DNA of 64,000 nucleotides from Leptolyngbya sp. FACHB-60 (GTDB taxonomy: Bacteria; Cyanobacteriota; Cyanobacteriia; Phormidesmidales; Phormidesmidaceae), in contig NZ_JACJOX010000012.1 in assembly GCF_014695775.1 (NCBI RefSeq), positions 18,523 through 82,522 of the forward strand. The letters run 5' to 3'. The notes beneath the pieces are model-generated. The model did no database searches. It was not told the origin of the DNA and worked only from the letters and a program-made list of their open reading frames with translations. Positions within the stretch are counted from its first letter, which is position 1; each line of letters starts with the position of its first letter. Of this stretch, positions 35,828-47,175 are shown in pieces. Position numbers and translations under genes: made by a program.

Positions 35828-38140
35828 ATGGCAAGTCCATCTCTAAGGGGTGGGGTAAAAGCCCGCTCCCGAATTAAGAACTTTAGTCTACCGGTGTGGC
35901 TCATCCTCATCTGTGTGGTTTCCTTCAGCGTACTGCTGGGCGCTGGAGCCGCTATTTCCAAGTATGCTCCGCCTTATCCAGCTACCGTTGAGTCGTCTCA
36001 GCACGAGGTGGTTTTTACCGGCGCTGATATCGAAAATGGCCAAGTCACCTACCTGGGTCGGGGTGGTCAGCATGTGGGCAGCATTTGGGGCCACGGCAGC
36101 TATTTGGCTCCCGACTGGACAGCGGATGTGCTGCACCGCTGGGGTCTGGCGACCGCTGGGGTGCTCTACGCCAACGATCCCAGCTTTAGCCAGGCCGATC
36201 TAGAGGCGCTCAGCACCACGGATCGAGCGATGCTGCAAGCCCAGGTGAGCGAGCAGTTTAAGCCCAACCGCTACGACGCCGATACTGATACCCTACTGCT
36301 GACCACCGCCCAAACCCAGGGGCTGAAGCAAGTGTATGGCGACTACCGAGAGCTGCTAGCTCACGGGTCGCGGATTCACTCCATCCCCGATGGCTGGTTT
36401 AAGAGTGAGCAGGAGATTCGCGACGTCACCTCGTTCTTTACTTGGACGGCTTGGGCGGCCTCGGCCAATCGGCCCCATGCGCCCTTTTCCTACACTGCCA
36501 ACTGGCCCCACGATGACCTAATTGGCAACCAGGCCCCAGGGCAGTTTCTGGTGTGGTCAATTGTGTCGGTGATGGTGCTGATCTTTGCGATCGCCCTCTT
36601 CCTGTTTGTCTACCTCACCCAGGAGGATGCCGAAGAAGTACAGGTGGTAGCTGCATGCCCGGCTATCCGTCTAGCGACCCCCAGCCAAAAGGTCACCAGT
36701 TTATTCTTTGGCGTGGCGATGGCGCTGTTTGGGGTGCAGATTTTGATGGGCATGGTCACCGCCCACTATGCGGTGGAGGGCGACGGCTTCTACGGCATTC
36801 CGCTACAGCAGTACCTACCCTACGCAGCCTCACGCACGTGGCACCTGCAACTGGCCGTGTTTTGGATTGCCACCTGCTGGCTGGCGGCGGGCCTCTATTT
36901 TGCGCCCCGCTTTGGCAAACAAGAACCGAAGGGGCAAGCGTGGGGCAATGGCGCTCTGCTGGTGGCCCTAACCCTGGTCGTGGTCGGATCGCTAGTTGGT
37001 TCCTGGGCCAGTGTGCAGGGCTTTCTGACCGGCGACAATAGCTTTCTTTTTGGCCATCAGGGCTATGAGTATGTAGAGCTGGGTCGCCTGTGGCAAGTGT
37101 TGCTGATTGGCGGCATGGTGTTTTGGCTGTGGCTAATGTTTCGCGCGCTGCGCCCAGCGCTCATGAACGAGGGCAGTAAAACTGGGCTGAACCACTTTTT
37201 CTTCTACAGTGCGATCACGATTCCGCTGTTCTACGCCTCGGGGCTGATGTACACCAACCACACCCCAGTAAGCGTGGCAGAATACTGGCGCTGGTGGGTA
37301 GTGCACCTGTGGGTGGAGGGCTTCTTTGAGGTGTTTGCCACGGTCACCATCGCCTATCTGTGCAGTGAACTGGGCTTTTTGAAAAAGTCTTCGGCGCTGC
37401 GGGCCACTTACCTGACCACGGTCCTTTATCTGGGCAGCGGCGTGATTGGTACCCTGCACCACCTTTACTTTGCGGGCACACCTTCCTTTATTGCTGCCAT
37501 GGGGTCAGTGGCCTCGGCACTAGAGGTGGTGCCCCTGACGCTGATCGGCTTTGAGGTGGTGAAGACCCTGCGGATGTCTGACCAGGCCCAAAACTTTTAC
37601 CGCTGGCCGTTGCGCTTTTTTCTAGCCACCTGTTTTTGGAACCTGGTAGGGGCAGGGGTATTCGGCTTCCTGATCAACCCACCCATTGTCCTCTACTACT
37701 CCCAGGGCCTCAACACCACGCCCATCCACGCCCACAGTGCCTTGTTTGGGGTGTACGGCTGCCTGGCGATCGCCCTGATGCTGTTCTCTCTGCGGGAGAT
37801 CGTGCCTGATCGTGCCTGGAATGAGAAGCTGCTGCGGTTCTCATTCTGGAGCCTGAATGGGGGCCTGGTGATGATGATGGTCTTGGGCCTGATTCCCAAC
37901 GGCTTTTACCAGCTCGTGCAGTCGGTCAACTACGGTACCTGGTATGCCCGTAGTGCCGAGGTGATTGGCTCCCCCTGGATGCGGTGGACGGTGTGGCTGC
38001 GCATCCCCGGCGACATTGTCTTCACCCTGGGCGCGATCGCCATCGTGCTGTTTACGGTACGGGCCATCTACGCCATCTTCCAGCAGCCGACTCAGTTAGG
38101 CAATCCCCAAGCGGGAACAACCGTCGAAGAAGGGCGTTAG
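35828..38140 (+). CDS. norB: Quinol-dependent nitric oxide reductase (qNOR)
   Basis: 770 residues. An N-terminal membrane helix and a periplasmic extension (residues about 60-240, containing the GGQHVGSIWGHGSYLAPDW segment) precede about 12 helices of the heme-copper oxidase fold. His ligands include RTWHLQLAVFW, VVHLWVEGFFEVFATV (with the catalytic-site Glu), GTLHHLYFAGTP and TTPIHAHSALFGVYG. The fused extension marks the single-subunit qNOR type, which reduces NO to N2O with electrons from the quinone pool. No other denitrification genes are present, so NO detoxification is the likely role. It is a known but patchily distributed gene in cyanobacteria and lies inside the putative island. Confidence 0.93.
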   Translation: MASPSLRGGVKARSRIKNFSLPVWLILICVVSFSVLLGAGAAISKYAPPYPATVESSQHEVVFTGADIENGQVTYLGRGGQHVGSIWGHGSYLAPDWTADVLHRWGLATAGVLYANDPSFSQADLEALSTTDRAMLQAQVSEQFKPNRYDADTDTLLLTTAQTQGLKQVYGDYRELLAHGSRIHSIPDGWFKSEQEIRDVTSFFTWTAWAASANRPHAPFSYTANWPHDDLIGNQAPGQFLVWSIVSVMVLIFAIALFLFVYLTQEDAEEVQVVAACPAIRLATPSQKVTSLFFGVAMALFGVQILMGMVTAHYAVEGDGFYGIPLQQYLPYAASRTWHLQLAVFWIATCWLAAGLYFAPRFGKQEPKGQAWGNGALLVALTLVVVGSLVGSWASVQGFLTGDNSFLFGHQGYEYVELGRLWQVLLIGGMVFWLWLMFRALRPALMNEGSKTGLNHFFFYSAITIPLFYASGLMYTNHTPVSVAEYWRWWVVHLWVEGFFEVFATVTIAYLCSELGFLKKSSALRATYLTTVLYLGSGVIGTLHHLYFAGTPSFIAAMGSVASALEVVPLTLIGFEVVKTLRMSDQAQNFYRWPLRFFLATCFWNLVGAGVFGFLINPPIVLYYSQGLNTTPIHAHSALFGVYGCLAIALMLFSLREIVPDRAWNEKLLRFSFWSLNGGLVMMMVLGLIPNGFYQLVQSVNYGTWYARSAEVIGSPWMRWTVWLRIPGDIVFTLGAIAIVLFTVRAIYAIFQQPTQLGNPQAGTTVEEGR

Positions 38141-38180
38141 AGACAACTACTGTAGCGGGAATGAGCTGACCGCAAACATT

Positions 38181-38228
38181 TGCCTGAGCAGACTGGGCAT
38201 TATTTCCCAGGCTGCTCAGGCAGTTTTC
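38181..38228 (+). terminator. Terminator after norB
   Basis: An 11-bp perfect outer stem, TGCCTGAGCAG (38181-38191) with CTGCTCAGGCA (38212-38222), encloses a second TGGG/CCCA stem, and GTTTTCT follows. Confidence 0.75.
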
Positions 38229-38478
38229 TACGCTAGGGCTAGGCTCTCGACCGCTGGGTTTTGAGCGATCTGAGTCTGTATTCAGAGATCACAGGCGATT
38301 AAAAGCCTCACTAATTCTGTCTGGTGGTAACCGTCCCTCCGTGAATTTTAAGCTGAGGAGAGGGTCTCCTGGTGGACAGCCCAGACGGTCAAGATAGCAG
38401 CTGAAACTCATGGCCTTTGTTCTCGATTCCTTGGCTCGAGATCACTTGCCCGGCTGTAGCAGAGCGATTGGTACCCCC

Positions 38479-40230
38479 TTAGGCCGCCAGCATGAGGGGG
38501 CTATCTCTGCCGTTGAGAAAGCGGGCCTCAATGTCTGCTGCCGGTAGGGGCTTAGAAAATAGATAGCCCTGCCCCAGTTCGCAGTTGAGCTGTTGCAGTC
38601 GCTCCAGCTGGGGTTGAGTCTCGATGCCTTCGGCGGTGACAGTTAAGCCCAGCTGCTGGCCTAGGGTAATAATGGTATCGACGACCTTGTATTTAGAGGT
38701 CAAGACTTGGATTTGGCTGGTAAACGATTGATCGATTTTGAGGTCATTGACTGAAAACCGGTGCAGATAGCCCAGGGATGAATAGCCCGTGCCAAAGTCG
38801 TCGATGCTGATCTGAATCTGCCGCGATCGCAGGGCATCCACCAGGGCAATGGCAGTTTCAGCATTGTCCATAATGGCACTTTCGGTAATTTCCAGCTTTA
38901 GCCGGGCGGGATTGATGCCGGTGGCGACCAAAATCTGGTCAATATCGTCGAGCAGGGTGGGGCAGGCGAACTGCCGAATCGACAGGTTGACGCTCATGGT
39001 CAGGTCGCTCCAGCCCTGCTGCTGCCAGCGGTGCAGCTGTTGACAGGCCAGCTTCAGAATCAGCAGTCCCGCCGGCACCACCAGCCCGGTGGTCTCCATC
39101 AGGGGAATAAACTCGCCGGGGGCGACCAGGCCACGGGTGGGGTGCTGCCAGCGCACCAGCGCCTCTAAGCCGGCAATTTTGAGGGTTTTGAGGTGGACAA
39201 TGGGCTGGTAATACACCACAAATTCCTGGCGATCGAGGGCGCGCTTGAGGTCATTTTCGAGGGCCAGGCGATCGACCATAATTTGGTGCATTTGCGGGTC
39301 AAAAAACTGATAGCTACCCGGCCCCTGCTGCTTGGCCCGGTACATGGCAATGCCAGCGTCCTGGAGGAGTTGCTCGGAGCATGGGTAGTCGCTGTGACCT
39401 AGAACAACGCCTAAACAGGCGGTGATAAAAATATCCAGCCCTGACACGGTAAAGGGGGTCTTAAAGCTGTCTAAAATGGTCTGGATGAGCAATTTGATAC
39501 GTTCTATATCGCTGGTCTGGCGCAGCAAAATACAGAACTCGTTACCCCCCAGACAGGCCAGTAGACCGCCCCTGGGCACCAGCTGCTGGAGCCGCTCTGC
39601 GATCGCTCTGAGCAGCTGGTTGCTTAGGGTGTAGCCAAAGGAACCGCTAATCAGTTTGAACTGGTCGCAGTCGAGGTAAATCACTGCAAAGGCTGAATTC
39701 TCAGTCTGAAGCAGCTCTGTCAGTGTCTGGTTCAGGGCGGCCCGGCTGGGCAACTGGGTTAAGTCATCTTGGAAAATGATCGTCCGGAGTTGGGCTGTAC
39801 GTTCCAGCACCTTGGCTTCGAGCTGGGTGTTGAAGGTTTCTAGCTGCCGATACTGCTCCCGCAGCAGTAGCATTGAGCGCACCCTGGCGATCAGCTCTAG
39901 CCGGTTGATAGGCTTACTAATAAAATCGTCGGCACCGGCGCTAAAGCAGCGAGCGAGGTCCTGTTTTTCACTCAGGGCTGTCACCATAATGACCGGCAAG
40001 GTGGCCCAAGTGGGCGAAGACTTGAGCCGGTGGCAAACCTCAAATCCATCGAGGCCGGGCATCATCACGTCGAGCAAAATCAGGTCGGGTTTCAGGTACT
40101 CGAGGGCGGCGATCGCCGCTTCCCCCGTGCTGATGTAGTGCAGCTGATAACCCTGGGCGTCGAGCAGGGCGTCGATGACATCAAAGTTGTTGGGGTCGTC
40201 GTCAACGATCAGGATAGTGGCGGATGGCAT
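38479..40230 (-). CDS. REC-GGDEF-EAL protein (c-di-GMP phosphodiesterase)
   Basis: 583 residues. REC domain at 1-125 with DLILLDVMMPGLDGFEV. A degenerate GGDEF domain (about 155-310) where the motif reads GGNEF, so cyclase activity is doubtful. An apparently intact EAL domain (about 330-570) with GLEALVRWQHPTRG, KLEITESAIM, DDFGTGYSSLGYL, LKIDQSF and TAEGIET. It should hydrolyse c-di-GMP under REC control. Its start overlaps the hybrid kinase gene by 22 bases, so that kinase is its likely partner. Confidence 0.9.
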   Translation of the reverse strand: MPSATILIVDDDPNNFDVIDALLDAQGYQLHYISTGEAAIAALEYLKPDLILLDVMMPGLDGFEVCHRLKSSPTWATLPVIMVTALSEKQDLARCFSAGADDFISKPINRLELIARVRSMLLLREQYRQLETFNTQLEAKVLERTAQLRTIIFQDDLTQLPSRAALNQTLTELLQTENSAFAVIYLDCDQFKLISGSFGYTLSNQLLRAIAERLQQLVPRGGLLACLGGNEFCILLRQTSDIERIKLLIQTILDSFKTPFTVSGLDIFITACLGVVLGHSDYPCSEQLLQDAGIAMYRAKQQGPGSYQFFDPQMHQIMVDRLALENDLKRALDRQEFVVYYQPIVHLKTLKIAGLEALVRWQHPTRGLVAPGEFIPLMETTGLVVPAGLLILKLACQQLHRWQQQGWSDLTMSVNLSIRQFACPTLLDDIDQILVATGINPARLKLEITESAIMDNAETAIALVDALRSRQIQISIDDFGTGYSSLGYLHRFSVNDLKIDQSFTSQIQVLTSKYKVVDTIITLGQQLGLTVTAEGIETQPQLERLQQLNCELGQGYLFSKPLPAADIEARFLNGRDSPLMLAA

Positions 40231-43200
40231 AGGTCTTCTGGCGGGTTGTGGGGTGGATGGAGTGCGGGGGTGAGCAGGTGCTGAATAGCAGTGGCTAGCT
40301 GCTTGAGTTTCAGCGGTCTGCTCATATGCTGGTTAGCCCCGGCCGCCAGGCAGCGCTCGCGAGCGCTCGCCGACGCCAGCGCGGCGAGCGCAATGATTGG
40401 GCAATCGGCTAGGTGTGGCTCGTCGCGGATACGGCGAATCGCCTCCAGCCCATCTACCTCTGGCAGTTGCATATCCATCACAATCAGATCGGGATTTTCT
40501 GCCTGGGCCAGAGCTATGGCTGCTTCGCCCTGACGGGCTACCAGCAGGCGATAACCCTTAGCGGTTAGGTAGCTGACCACGGAGCTGATCATGGCCTCCT
40601 GGTCGCTCGCCAACAGAATTAAGGGGTTTTCATCGGGGATAGCAGGGGCCTCTGGGGTACTGGTGATGGTGGGAGTTGGACTGGCTGTCCATCGACCTGC
40701 CCCAGGCTCGTAGGGCAGGTCAATGGTGAAACTGCTGCCGACACCGACCTCACTAATTAGCCCCACCTGGCCACCGTGTAGCTCGGTGAACTGTTTCACT
40801 AGGGTGAGGCCTAATCCTGTGCCCGCATACTGGCGGTTGAGGGCGCTATCAATCTGAACAAAGGGTTGAAACAGTCTTTGCTGGTTGTCGGGGGCAATAC
40901 CAATGCCCGTATCCTTGACGGTAAAACGCATCACGGTCTGGATCGCGTTGCCGTCTTGGCACAACTCTGGCGCGACTGTCAGGCTAACGCGGCCTCCCTC
41001 AGACGTAAATTTGACTGCGTTGGCGAGTAGGTTGATCAAAATCTGGCGCACGCGCCGCTCATCGATCACTAGGTCAGGCAGATTGGGGAGAATGCAATCC
41101 ATGAGCTGAATGCGTTTTTTGTGGGCCTGCTGCTGCACAAAGGTCAGGCTTGAATGGCAGAGAGGAGCAATCGCCGTGGGGGCCATGTGCAGGGTAATCT
41201 GACCCGACTCAATTTTGGCCATATCAAGAATGTCGTTGATGAGCGCCAGTAGGTGGGAGGCGCTGGTCTCGACAATGGTGAGAGCCTTGAGCTGTCGCTC
41301 GTTGATAGCGCCAAACACCTGCTCTTGCAGCCCCTCAGTCATGCCCAAAATGGCGTTGAGGGGGGTGCGCAGTTCGTGGCTCATGTTGGCGAGAAACTCG
41401 TCTTTGAGGCGGGTGGCGCGGAGCAGTTCGGCGTTGGTTTGTCGCAGTCTCTCCTCGGCACACTTGCGATCGGTGATATTCGCCAGGTAGCCAATGACTT
41501 CCTGGGGCTCGCCGTAAATGTCGTAGGCCACCCGGGCTTCATCCTGTACCCACAGGTAATGGCCATCTCGGTGCCGAAAGCGATACTCCATGGTGTAGCA
41601 ACCGCGCTCGACAACGGCAGAAAGACCGACCCAAATGCTGTCGGCCTCGTCGGGATGGTAGTACTCCCGCCAATCGGTAAAGTTGGCAATAAACGCCTCT
41701 GACTCGTAGCCCAAGATGTTCGCCATGTTTTGGCTGATAAACGTGGGTCTGTAGTTGCCGGTGGGTTCAACGCTGTAGATAACGGCAGGGCTGGATCCGA
41801 GTAAAAAGCCTAGGCGATCGCGCAGGCGCTGGTTTTCGGCTTCAATCCGCTGGCGATCACTGACATCGCGAAAAATACCCTGCACCACCCGAGTTGTCCC
41901 CAGAGTAATGGTCGTCGAGGTAATATCTACCGGAATATGTCGGCCATTGGCGTGCAGGATGGGGATGTTCAAAGCCTGAAAATAGGGAGTATCAATAGAC
42001 TCTTGAAAGAGGACAATGAGCTCTGCCTGGTGGTCCGGTGGATGCAGTTGGGATTGGTGCATCTGGGTCAGCTGGTCGCGACAGTGGCCAAACAGCTCCT
42101 CCGCCCGGCGATTCACCTCTAGAATATGGCCCTTCATATCGGCCACCACGATGGCATCGCTGGCACCCTCCATCAGGCCCCGATAGCGGGCTTCGCGTTC
42201 CTCTAAGGCAGCGGTGCGCTCGGCCACCTGCCGCTCTAACGATTGGTTGAGTTCCTTGAGCTGACGTTCGGACTGTTTGCGATCGCTAATATCGCGTACT
42301 AGGGCCAACACCTCATCGTCTCTGTAGGGCACCACCCGCACTTCTTCAATCTGAAATTTCTCTGCTGTGGATAGATCTTGCTCATAAAACTGAATGGCTT
42401 TAGTGGCCAGGGCCTGTTTGATAGCATCGACACGCTGCTGGGCGACCACTGGCGGCAAAGATTCGGTCACATGGGTGCCGACCAAATCTAACAGAGGGCC
42501 TATCACGTGGAAGGTAGGGCTGGCGGCAAACTCTAGGTAGATACCATCTTTACTCAACCGCACCAGTAGATCGGGCAGGGCCTTCAGTAGAGCCCTCTGT
42601 TGGGCCTCGCTCTGCTGGAGGGCTAGCTCGGTGCGCTGGCGTTCGGCTTCGTCGCGTTTACGCTCGCTGATGTCGCGAATTAAAAACAGCACCTCATCGT
42701 CACCGCACTGCACCGCCCGCAATTCTTCTTGCTGTAGGCGATCACCCACCGGAATCTGCTGCTCGTAGGTTTGCACCTCATGAGTCGCCAAAGCCTGGCG
42801 GATGGCTTGGAGCTTGAGCTCAGCCAGGTCGGCGGGCAACATCTCCGACACATGGCGACCAATTCGACTCCGGGAGGGAACGACAACATCTAAGGGGTGA
42901 TTTTGACTTAGCACTTCGCGGTATCGGCCGTCGGCTCCCATGCGGATCAGCAGATCGGGCATGACCGAGAGGATGGCCCAGCTTTGGGCCTCGCGCTTGG
43001 CCAGCAGGCGCTCGGCCAAAAGCCGCTCCTGGGCAGAGGCAATGGTCTGAGCCAGCACCTGCACCATCTGCTGAATACTGTCATCCCACACGGCGGATCG
43101 GCCCTGGGTGAGAAACCCCACATAACCCACCACTCGAGTCTTGTGAATTAGGGGCACAGACAGCACAGACCCGACGTCAAAACTCTGCCAACTGGTGCGA

Positions 43201-44348
43201 TCGGTGGCGTAGTCGACGGGCAGCGCCCCGACCTGGGGCACGTTGACCACCTCCCGCCGAAGCAGCAGCGCGATCGCCCAGGGAAACGCCGCCGTGGGAA
43301 TGACATCGGGCGGCTGGCGCACGGTGGTGCAGTCGGGGCGCTGCCACCGGTGGGTGATTTGCATCGTGCCCCCCGGTTGGGTATCGGCGGCAGTCAGGGC
43401 TACCACATGACCGTGGTCGGCCTGAATATAGGTACCAATTTGCTCCAGGGCGCGGGTCACCTCGGTGTCAAACTGGGCAGCTCTCGCCTCCACAAAGCGC
43501 TGGGTTACTTCTATCATCAGGCGATTGAGGTCGCGCTGGCGGGTTACGGTCAGCTCGGCCTGTTTGCGGTCGGTTATCTCCAGCACCACGCCAAACCACT
43601 GCACGTCGCTGTTGGGCAGTCGCTCGGGCTGGCTATGGACCTGAACCCATTTGATCTTGCCCGATGGGGTAACCATGCGCCATTCTTGGTGCACGGGGGC
43701 GAGGGTAGCCGCACTGTGGGCCATGGCCGCATCGGCCCTCGCCCTATCCTCCGGGTGCAATAGGGCGGCGATGGCGCTAAAGTCGGCCAGGGCGATCGCA
43801 ACGGGAACTTCGAAGAGGCTAGCCCCGTTGCTGCTTAAGTAGGTCAGCGCGCGATCACCATTGACCCGCAAAACAGCCGTAAACAGAGTACCCGGCTGGG
43901 TCTCTACTAGCTTCTGAAACCGGGCCTCGCTTAGCTGCAAGGCCTGTTCTACCCGCTGGCGATCGCGACGATTTTGGGCTTCCCGCAGCTCCCGACGCAT
44001 GATCTCTGGCAGGCGAACCAGGTTGTCTTTCATGATGTAGTTTTGGGCACCGACCTTCATCAGGGCCACAGCCTGCTGTTCGCTAAGGATGCCGGAGACG
44101 ACAATAAAGGGCACATCTAGCCCCTGCTCGCGCATGATGGCCAGCGCTGTTGGGGCATCGAACCCCGGCAGGTTGTAGTCAGAAATGATTGCATCCCAAC
44201 GGCGAGTCGAGAGCATGTGGCTCAGGTCTGCGGCGGTTTGTACCCGCTCCCAGGCTACCTCTAGGCCATCCCCACGCAGAATCTCAACGATCAGTAGGGC
44301 ATCATCTTCCGCATCTTCAACGATTAGAACAGTTAAGACTTCAGTCAT
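40209..44348 (-). CDS. Hybrid sensor kinase REC-PAS-GAF-PASx4-HisKA-HATPase-REC
   Basis: 1,379 residues from ATG 44348 (GGAGA upstream; an in-frame start at 44381 is less likely). Order: REC ([12 protein letters not shown]), PAS, GAF (about 285-460), several PAS/PAC repeats (about 470-1000, punctuated by DISDRK/DVSDRQ/NITDRK ends), HisKA with [13 protein letters not shown], ATPase with [16 protein letters not shown] and [10 protein letters not shown], and a C-terminal REC ([18 protein letters not shown]). There are no membrane segments. The duplicated PAS pairs (about 470-590 and 600-715) share the phrase LP-DLL-R-x-x-x-DG-Y and are internal duplications. It is the first gene of a two-gene unit with the EAL protein. 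Confidence 0.9.
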   Translation of the reverse strand: MTEVLTVLIVEDAEDDALLIVEILRGDGLEVAWERVQTAADLSHMLSTRRWDAIISDYNLPGFDAPTALAIMREQGLDVPFIVVSGILSEQQAVALMKVGAQNYIMKDNLVRLPEIMRRELREAQNRRDRQRVEQALQLSEARFQKLVETQPGTLFTAVLRVNGDRALTYLSSNGASLFEVPVAIALADFSAIAALLHPEDRARADAAMAHSAATLAPVHQEWRMVTPSGKIKWVQVHSQPERLPNSDVQWFGVVLEITDRKQAELTVTRQRDLNRLMIEVTQRFVEARAAQFDTEVTRALEQIGTYIQADHGHVVALTAADTQPGGTMQITHRWQRPDCTTVRQPPDVIPTAAFPWAIALLLRREVVNVPQVGALPVDYATDRTSWQSFDVGSVLSVPLIHKTRVVGYVGFLTQGRSAVWDDSIQQMVQVLAQTIASAQERLLAERLLAKREAQSWAILSVMPDLLIRMGADGRYREVLSQNHPLDVVVPSRSRIGRHVSEMLPADLAELKLQAIRQALATHEVQTYEQQIPVGDRLQQEELRAVQCGDDEVLFLIRDISERKRDEAERQRTELALQQSEAQQRALLKALPDLLVRLSKDGIYLEFAASPTFHVIGPLLDLVGTHVTESLPPVVAQQRVDAIKQALATKAIQFYEQDLSTAEKFQIEEVRVVPYRDDEVLALVRDISDRKQSERQLKELNQSLERQVAERTAALEEREARYRGLMEGASDAIVVADMKGHILEVNRRAEELFGHCRDQLTQMHQSQLHPPDHQAELIVLFQESIDTPYFQALNIPILHANGRHIPVDITSTTITLGTTRVVQGIFRDVSDRQRIEAENQRLRDRLGFLLGSSPAVIYSVEPTGNYRPTFISQNMANILGYESEAFIANFTDWREYYHPDEADSIWVGLSAVVERGCYTMEYRFRHRDGHYLWVQDEARVAYDIYGEPQEVIGYLANITDRKCAEERLRQTNAELLRATRLKDEFLANMSHELRTPLNAILGMTEGLQEQVFGAINERQLKALTIVETSASHLLALINDILDMAKIESGQITLHMAPTAIAPLCHSSLTFVQQQAHKKRIQLMDCILPNLPDLVIDERRVRQILINLLANAVKFTSEGGRVSLTVAPELCQDGNAIQTVMRFTVKDTGIGIAPDNQQRLFQPFVQIDSALNRQYAGTGLGLTLVKQFTELHGGQVGLISEVGVGSSFTIDLPYEPGAGRWTASPTPTITSTPEAPAIPDENPLILLASDQEAMISSVVSYLTAKGYRLLVARQGEAAIALAQAENPDLIVMDMQLPEVDGLEAIRRIRDEPHLADCPIIALAALASASARERCLAAGANQHMSRPLKLKQLATAIQHLLTPALHPPHNPPEDLCHPPLS

Positions 44349-44381
44349 CTTGTCTCCACAACCTTTGAAGACAACCCACAA

Positions 44382-45040
44382 CCAAATTTTTATCTCTTCC
44401 CTTCATGTTTACTACTTTAAGGGGTGTGGCCAAATTAACCCACGCTAATTGCACTTAAGTTTTGCTAGTTATATTTTCAGAACTAGATTATTTTGCGTAA
44501 TTATATCGAGATAGACGGAGGCATAAAATAGATCATAAAATCTGCTTGGCTCTAATAGAAAATACATCCAAAAATAATCAAAAAGTCAACGCGCTTCAAC
44601 TTTATATCAACGATTCCAAAAACTTGCCGGATTTGCGAAAAAGCGTATTCAATGAAAACTGAATCAAGTCTACATAAAGACATTAAAGCCTTCCAGATTG
44701 GCAAACATTGATTGTTTTCCCGGTTTTTCGTGGAGCTTTGATTTGCTCTTTGAGCATCACGCACCCAATTCACAGCGACATCTCCGTCTCGCCATTCATA
44801 CGTGTTGCAGATGACTAATTGGTTCGGCCACCTGTTGAGGCAAGTCCCCACACCAAAGGACTTTCCGCCAGCAAAATGTCTTAACGCTCTGCTCACTGGC
44901 AACAACATGCATCACACCATGCAATGATGCGTCGGTAGACTAATCTACTTAGTGAAAGTATTACTGTCCTGTTCATAGGCTCAGATCAGGATAAGGAACG
45001 ATCGCTTATCCCTAGCTAAATTAGATCTCTGACGTCTGCC
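44382..45040. other. AT-rich intergenic region
   Basis: About 650 bases containing a 118-codon reverse frame (44552-44908) with no family resemblance. It could be a decayed gene or insertion sequence. I see no repeats or RNA gene. It separates the hybrid-kinase unit from the GAF-GGDEF-EAL gene, and both are read leftward, so a promoter is expected near 44.4 kb. Confidence 0.4.
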
Positions 45041-46969
45041 TTATAAAATTCGCTGCTCAATTGTGCTGGTAGCGTCGTCTGACGTTAGCGGCTTGTCAAA
45101 CAAATAGCCCTGCCCGCATTCGCAATGCATAGCTACCAATAAATCGTGCTGCGCTGAGGTTTCTACCCCTTCGGCTACCACATTCATGCCCAAAGCGTGA
45201 GCCAAGGTAATGATGGCCTGGACGATCGCCATTTTTTCGGTACCGTCTTCTAGTAGCGCAATAAATGATTGATCAATTTTGAGGGTGTCGAACTTAAACT
45301 GGTGCAAATAGTTGAGCGATGAGTAGCCCGTACCAAAGTCATCCATGCTGATCTGGAGGCCCAGCTGCTGAAGCTCAGTCAGAATAGCGGTGGCTAGACC
45401 AGTGTTGCCAATTAAAACACTCTCGGTAATTTCGAGCTTGAGGCGATCGGGAGCGACCTTAGCCGTTTCTAGACAGGTTTGAATATGCTTGACTAAATTG
45501 GGCTGAGAAAAGTTATGGCTGGAGAGATTAACGCTAATGGTTAGGGGCGGTAAGTTGGGCCACCGCTGTTGCCACTGGTGCATCTGTTCGCAGGCGGTCT
45601 GCAAACACCACTGATCGATGGCTATAATCAGCCCAGTTTCTTCAGCGAGGGGGATAAACTCTGCTGGAGAAATCATTCCCCGGGTGGGGTGTTGCCAACG
45701 CACCAGAGCCTCAAAGCCCACCAGCTTTTGGTCGCTCAAAGTTACAACAGGCTGGTAATAAAGCAAAAACTCTTGGTTCTGGAGGGCTTTGTGGAGAGCG
45801 GTTTCGAGCTGAAGCCGAGCCACCATCTGATCGTGCATAGCAGGGCGAAAGCTCAAAATTTGTCCCTTGCCCTGGCCCTTAGCCTGGTGCAGGGCAGTGT
45901 CAGCTTCTTGCACCAGCGTTTCAGAGGTAGTACGGGCAGAGCGACTTAGGGAAATGCCCATGCAGCTAGTGAGAAAGACCTGGGTGTGGTTGCAGTCGTA
46001 GGGGCGCTCAATCTCGCGCCGTAGTTTGGCGGCGATCGCCTCCGCGCTATCTGAGTCGGGCAGCTGCCGCAGCACAATAGCAAAGGTGTCTTCGCCCCAA
46101 CGGGCCAAAGCGTGGGTAGGTTTTAGGGCCTGGGCTAGCCGAAAGCCTACCTCTAGCAGCAGCTGATCGCCTGCCTCGTGGCCCAGGCTTTCGTTAATGG
46201 TCTGAAACCGATCGATATCCACCAGCACAACCCCGGTCAAGTCGGATGCTGATTCGACGGCTAGCGCCTGGTTGAGCTCTTGCAAAAGGTGCTTGCGATT
46301 GGGGAGTCCGGTCAGTGGGTCGTGCAGTTGAAGGTGGTGGAGCAACTGCTCTAGCTGCTGCTGCTGGCCCTGGCTATAGTCGGCCTGCCGCTGAAGCTCA
46401 ACTAGCTTGACCCCCACCATCAGCTGAGCCGCCATCTGATCCAGGTGAGCCATAATATTTACTGCCCTGGGAGCAAAGGGCGATCGCCAAAACCCCATCA
46501 AGTGCCCCCAAAGCTGCCCGTTGTAATGCAGGGGAATGATCCAGCCGTTGTCCATATGCCGAAGCTGTAAACACTGCCTCAGGGCAGGGGGCAGCTGTTG
46601 TAGGTCGGTAGCATTAAGATACTGGGGGGATTTCGGGTCAGCCAAGCCCACCGCCCAGTGAAAGTAGCGAGGGCAAACCTCGGGCACAGTGCCCTGGACA
46701 TGGACTGTAGTTAGCAAGCACTCATCGTCATTAGACAATCGCTGGCTCACTGCTACTACATCTGCGGCGATCGCCCCACCAATCTTGGCCATTGCGGTTT
46801 GCAACAGGTCAGACAGGGTTGAGCAGCGCTGGAGATAGGCACCAAATTCAGCGACACAGTGGCGTAGAGGCTGGCTGGGAGCGGTAGTCATGGTAGGCTG
46901 ACTCGCCGCAGACTCAGCCGAGAGTATGAAGGGAGTACGCTGATAGGCAGTGGTGAGAAACTGTGCCAT
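45041..46969 (-). CDS. GAF-GGDEF-EAL protein (c-di-GMP phosphodiesterase)
   Basis: 642 residues. A GAF domain (about 35-195) without a bilin-type Cys-His motif. A coiled coil, then a degenerate GGDEF domain whose motif reads RWGEDTF. Then an EAL domain with GFEALVRWQHPTRG, KLEITESVLI, DDFGTGYSSLNYL, LKIDQSF and VAEGVET. The catalytic EAL residues appear intact. Sequence of the EAL part is very close to that of the 38479 protein, so the two are probably paralogues with different sensors. Confidence 0.9.
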   Translation of the reverse strand: MAQFLTTAYQRTPFILSAESAASQPTMTTAPSQPLRHCVAEFGAYLQRCSTLSDLLQTAMAKIGGAIAADVVAVSQRLSNDDECLLTTVHVQGTVPEVCPRYFHWAVGLADPKSPQYLNATDLQQLPPALRQCLQLRHMDNGWIIPLHYNGQLWGHLMGFWRSPFAPRAVNIMAHLDQMAAQLMVGVKLVELQRQADYSQGQQQQLEQLLHHLQLHDPLTGLPNRKHLLQELNQALAVESASDLTGVVLVDIDRFQTINESLGHEAGDQLLLEVGFRLAQALKPTHALARWGEDTFAIVLRQLPDSDSAEAIAAKLRREIERPYDCNHTQVFLTSCMGISLSRSARTTSETLVQEADTALHQAKGQGKGQILSFRPAMHDQMVARLQLETALHKALQNQEFLLYYQPVVTLSDQKLVGFEALVRWQHPTRGMISPAEFIPLAEETGLIIAIDQWCLQTACEQMHQWQQRWPNLPPLTISVNLSSHNFSQPNLVKHIQTCLETAKVAPDRLKLEITESVLIGNTGLATAILTELQQLGLQISMDDFGTGYSSLNYLHQFKFDTLKIDQSFIALLEDGTEKMAIVQAIITLAHALGMNVVAEGVETSAQHDLLVAMHCECGQGYLFDKPLTSDDATSTIEQRIL

Positions 46970-47175
46970 AGCCTAATAACAAGTAGGTGTACGGGAAAAA
47001 GATGTCAGCACCTGGTGAAATAAGGGCGAAAAAAAGCAGAGCAAGATACAACCTATTGGTGAACCTAGCTCTGGCTTAACCCTTGCAACACACCTCTTAG
47101 CTAGTTCTAGATTAGGTGTTCTAAGTAACTGTACCCATCAGGAAATGGCTGAGTCTGGGACAGATCATTGCTGAG

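Noticed and set aside
44552..44908. 118-codon minus-strand frame
   Set aside because: AT-rich with an odd composition. A transposase origin was considered but no catalytic motif or inverted repeat could be found.
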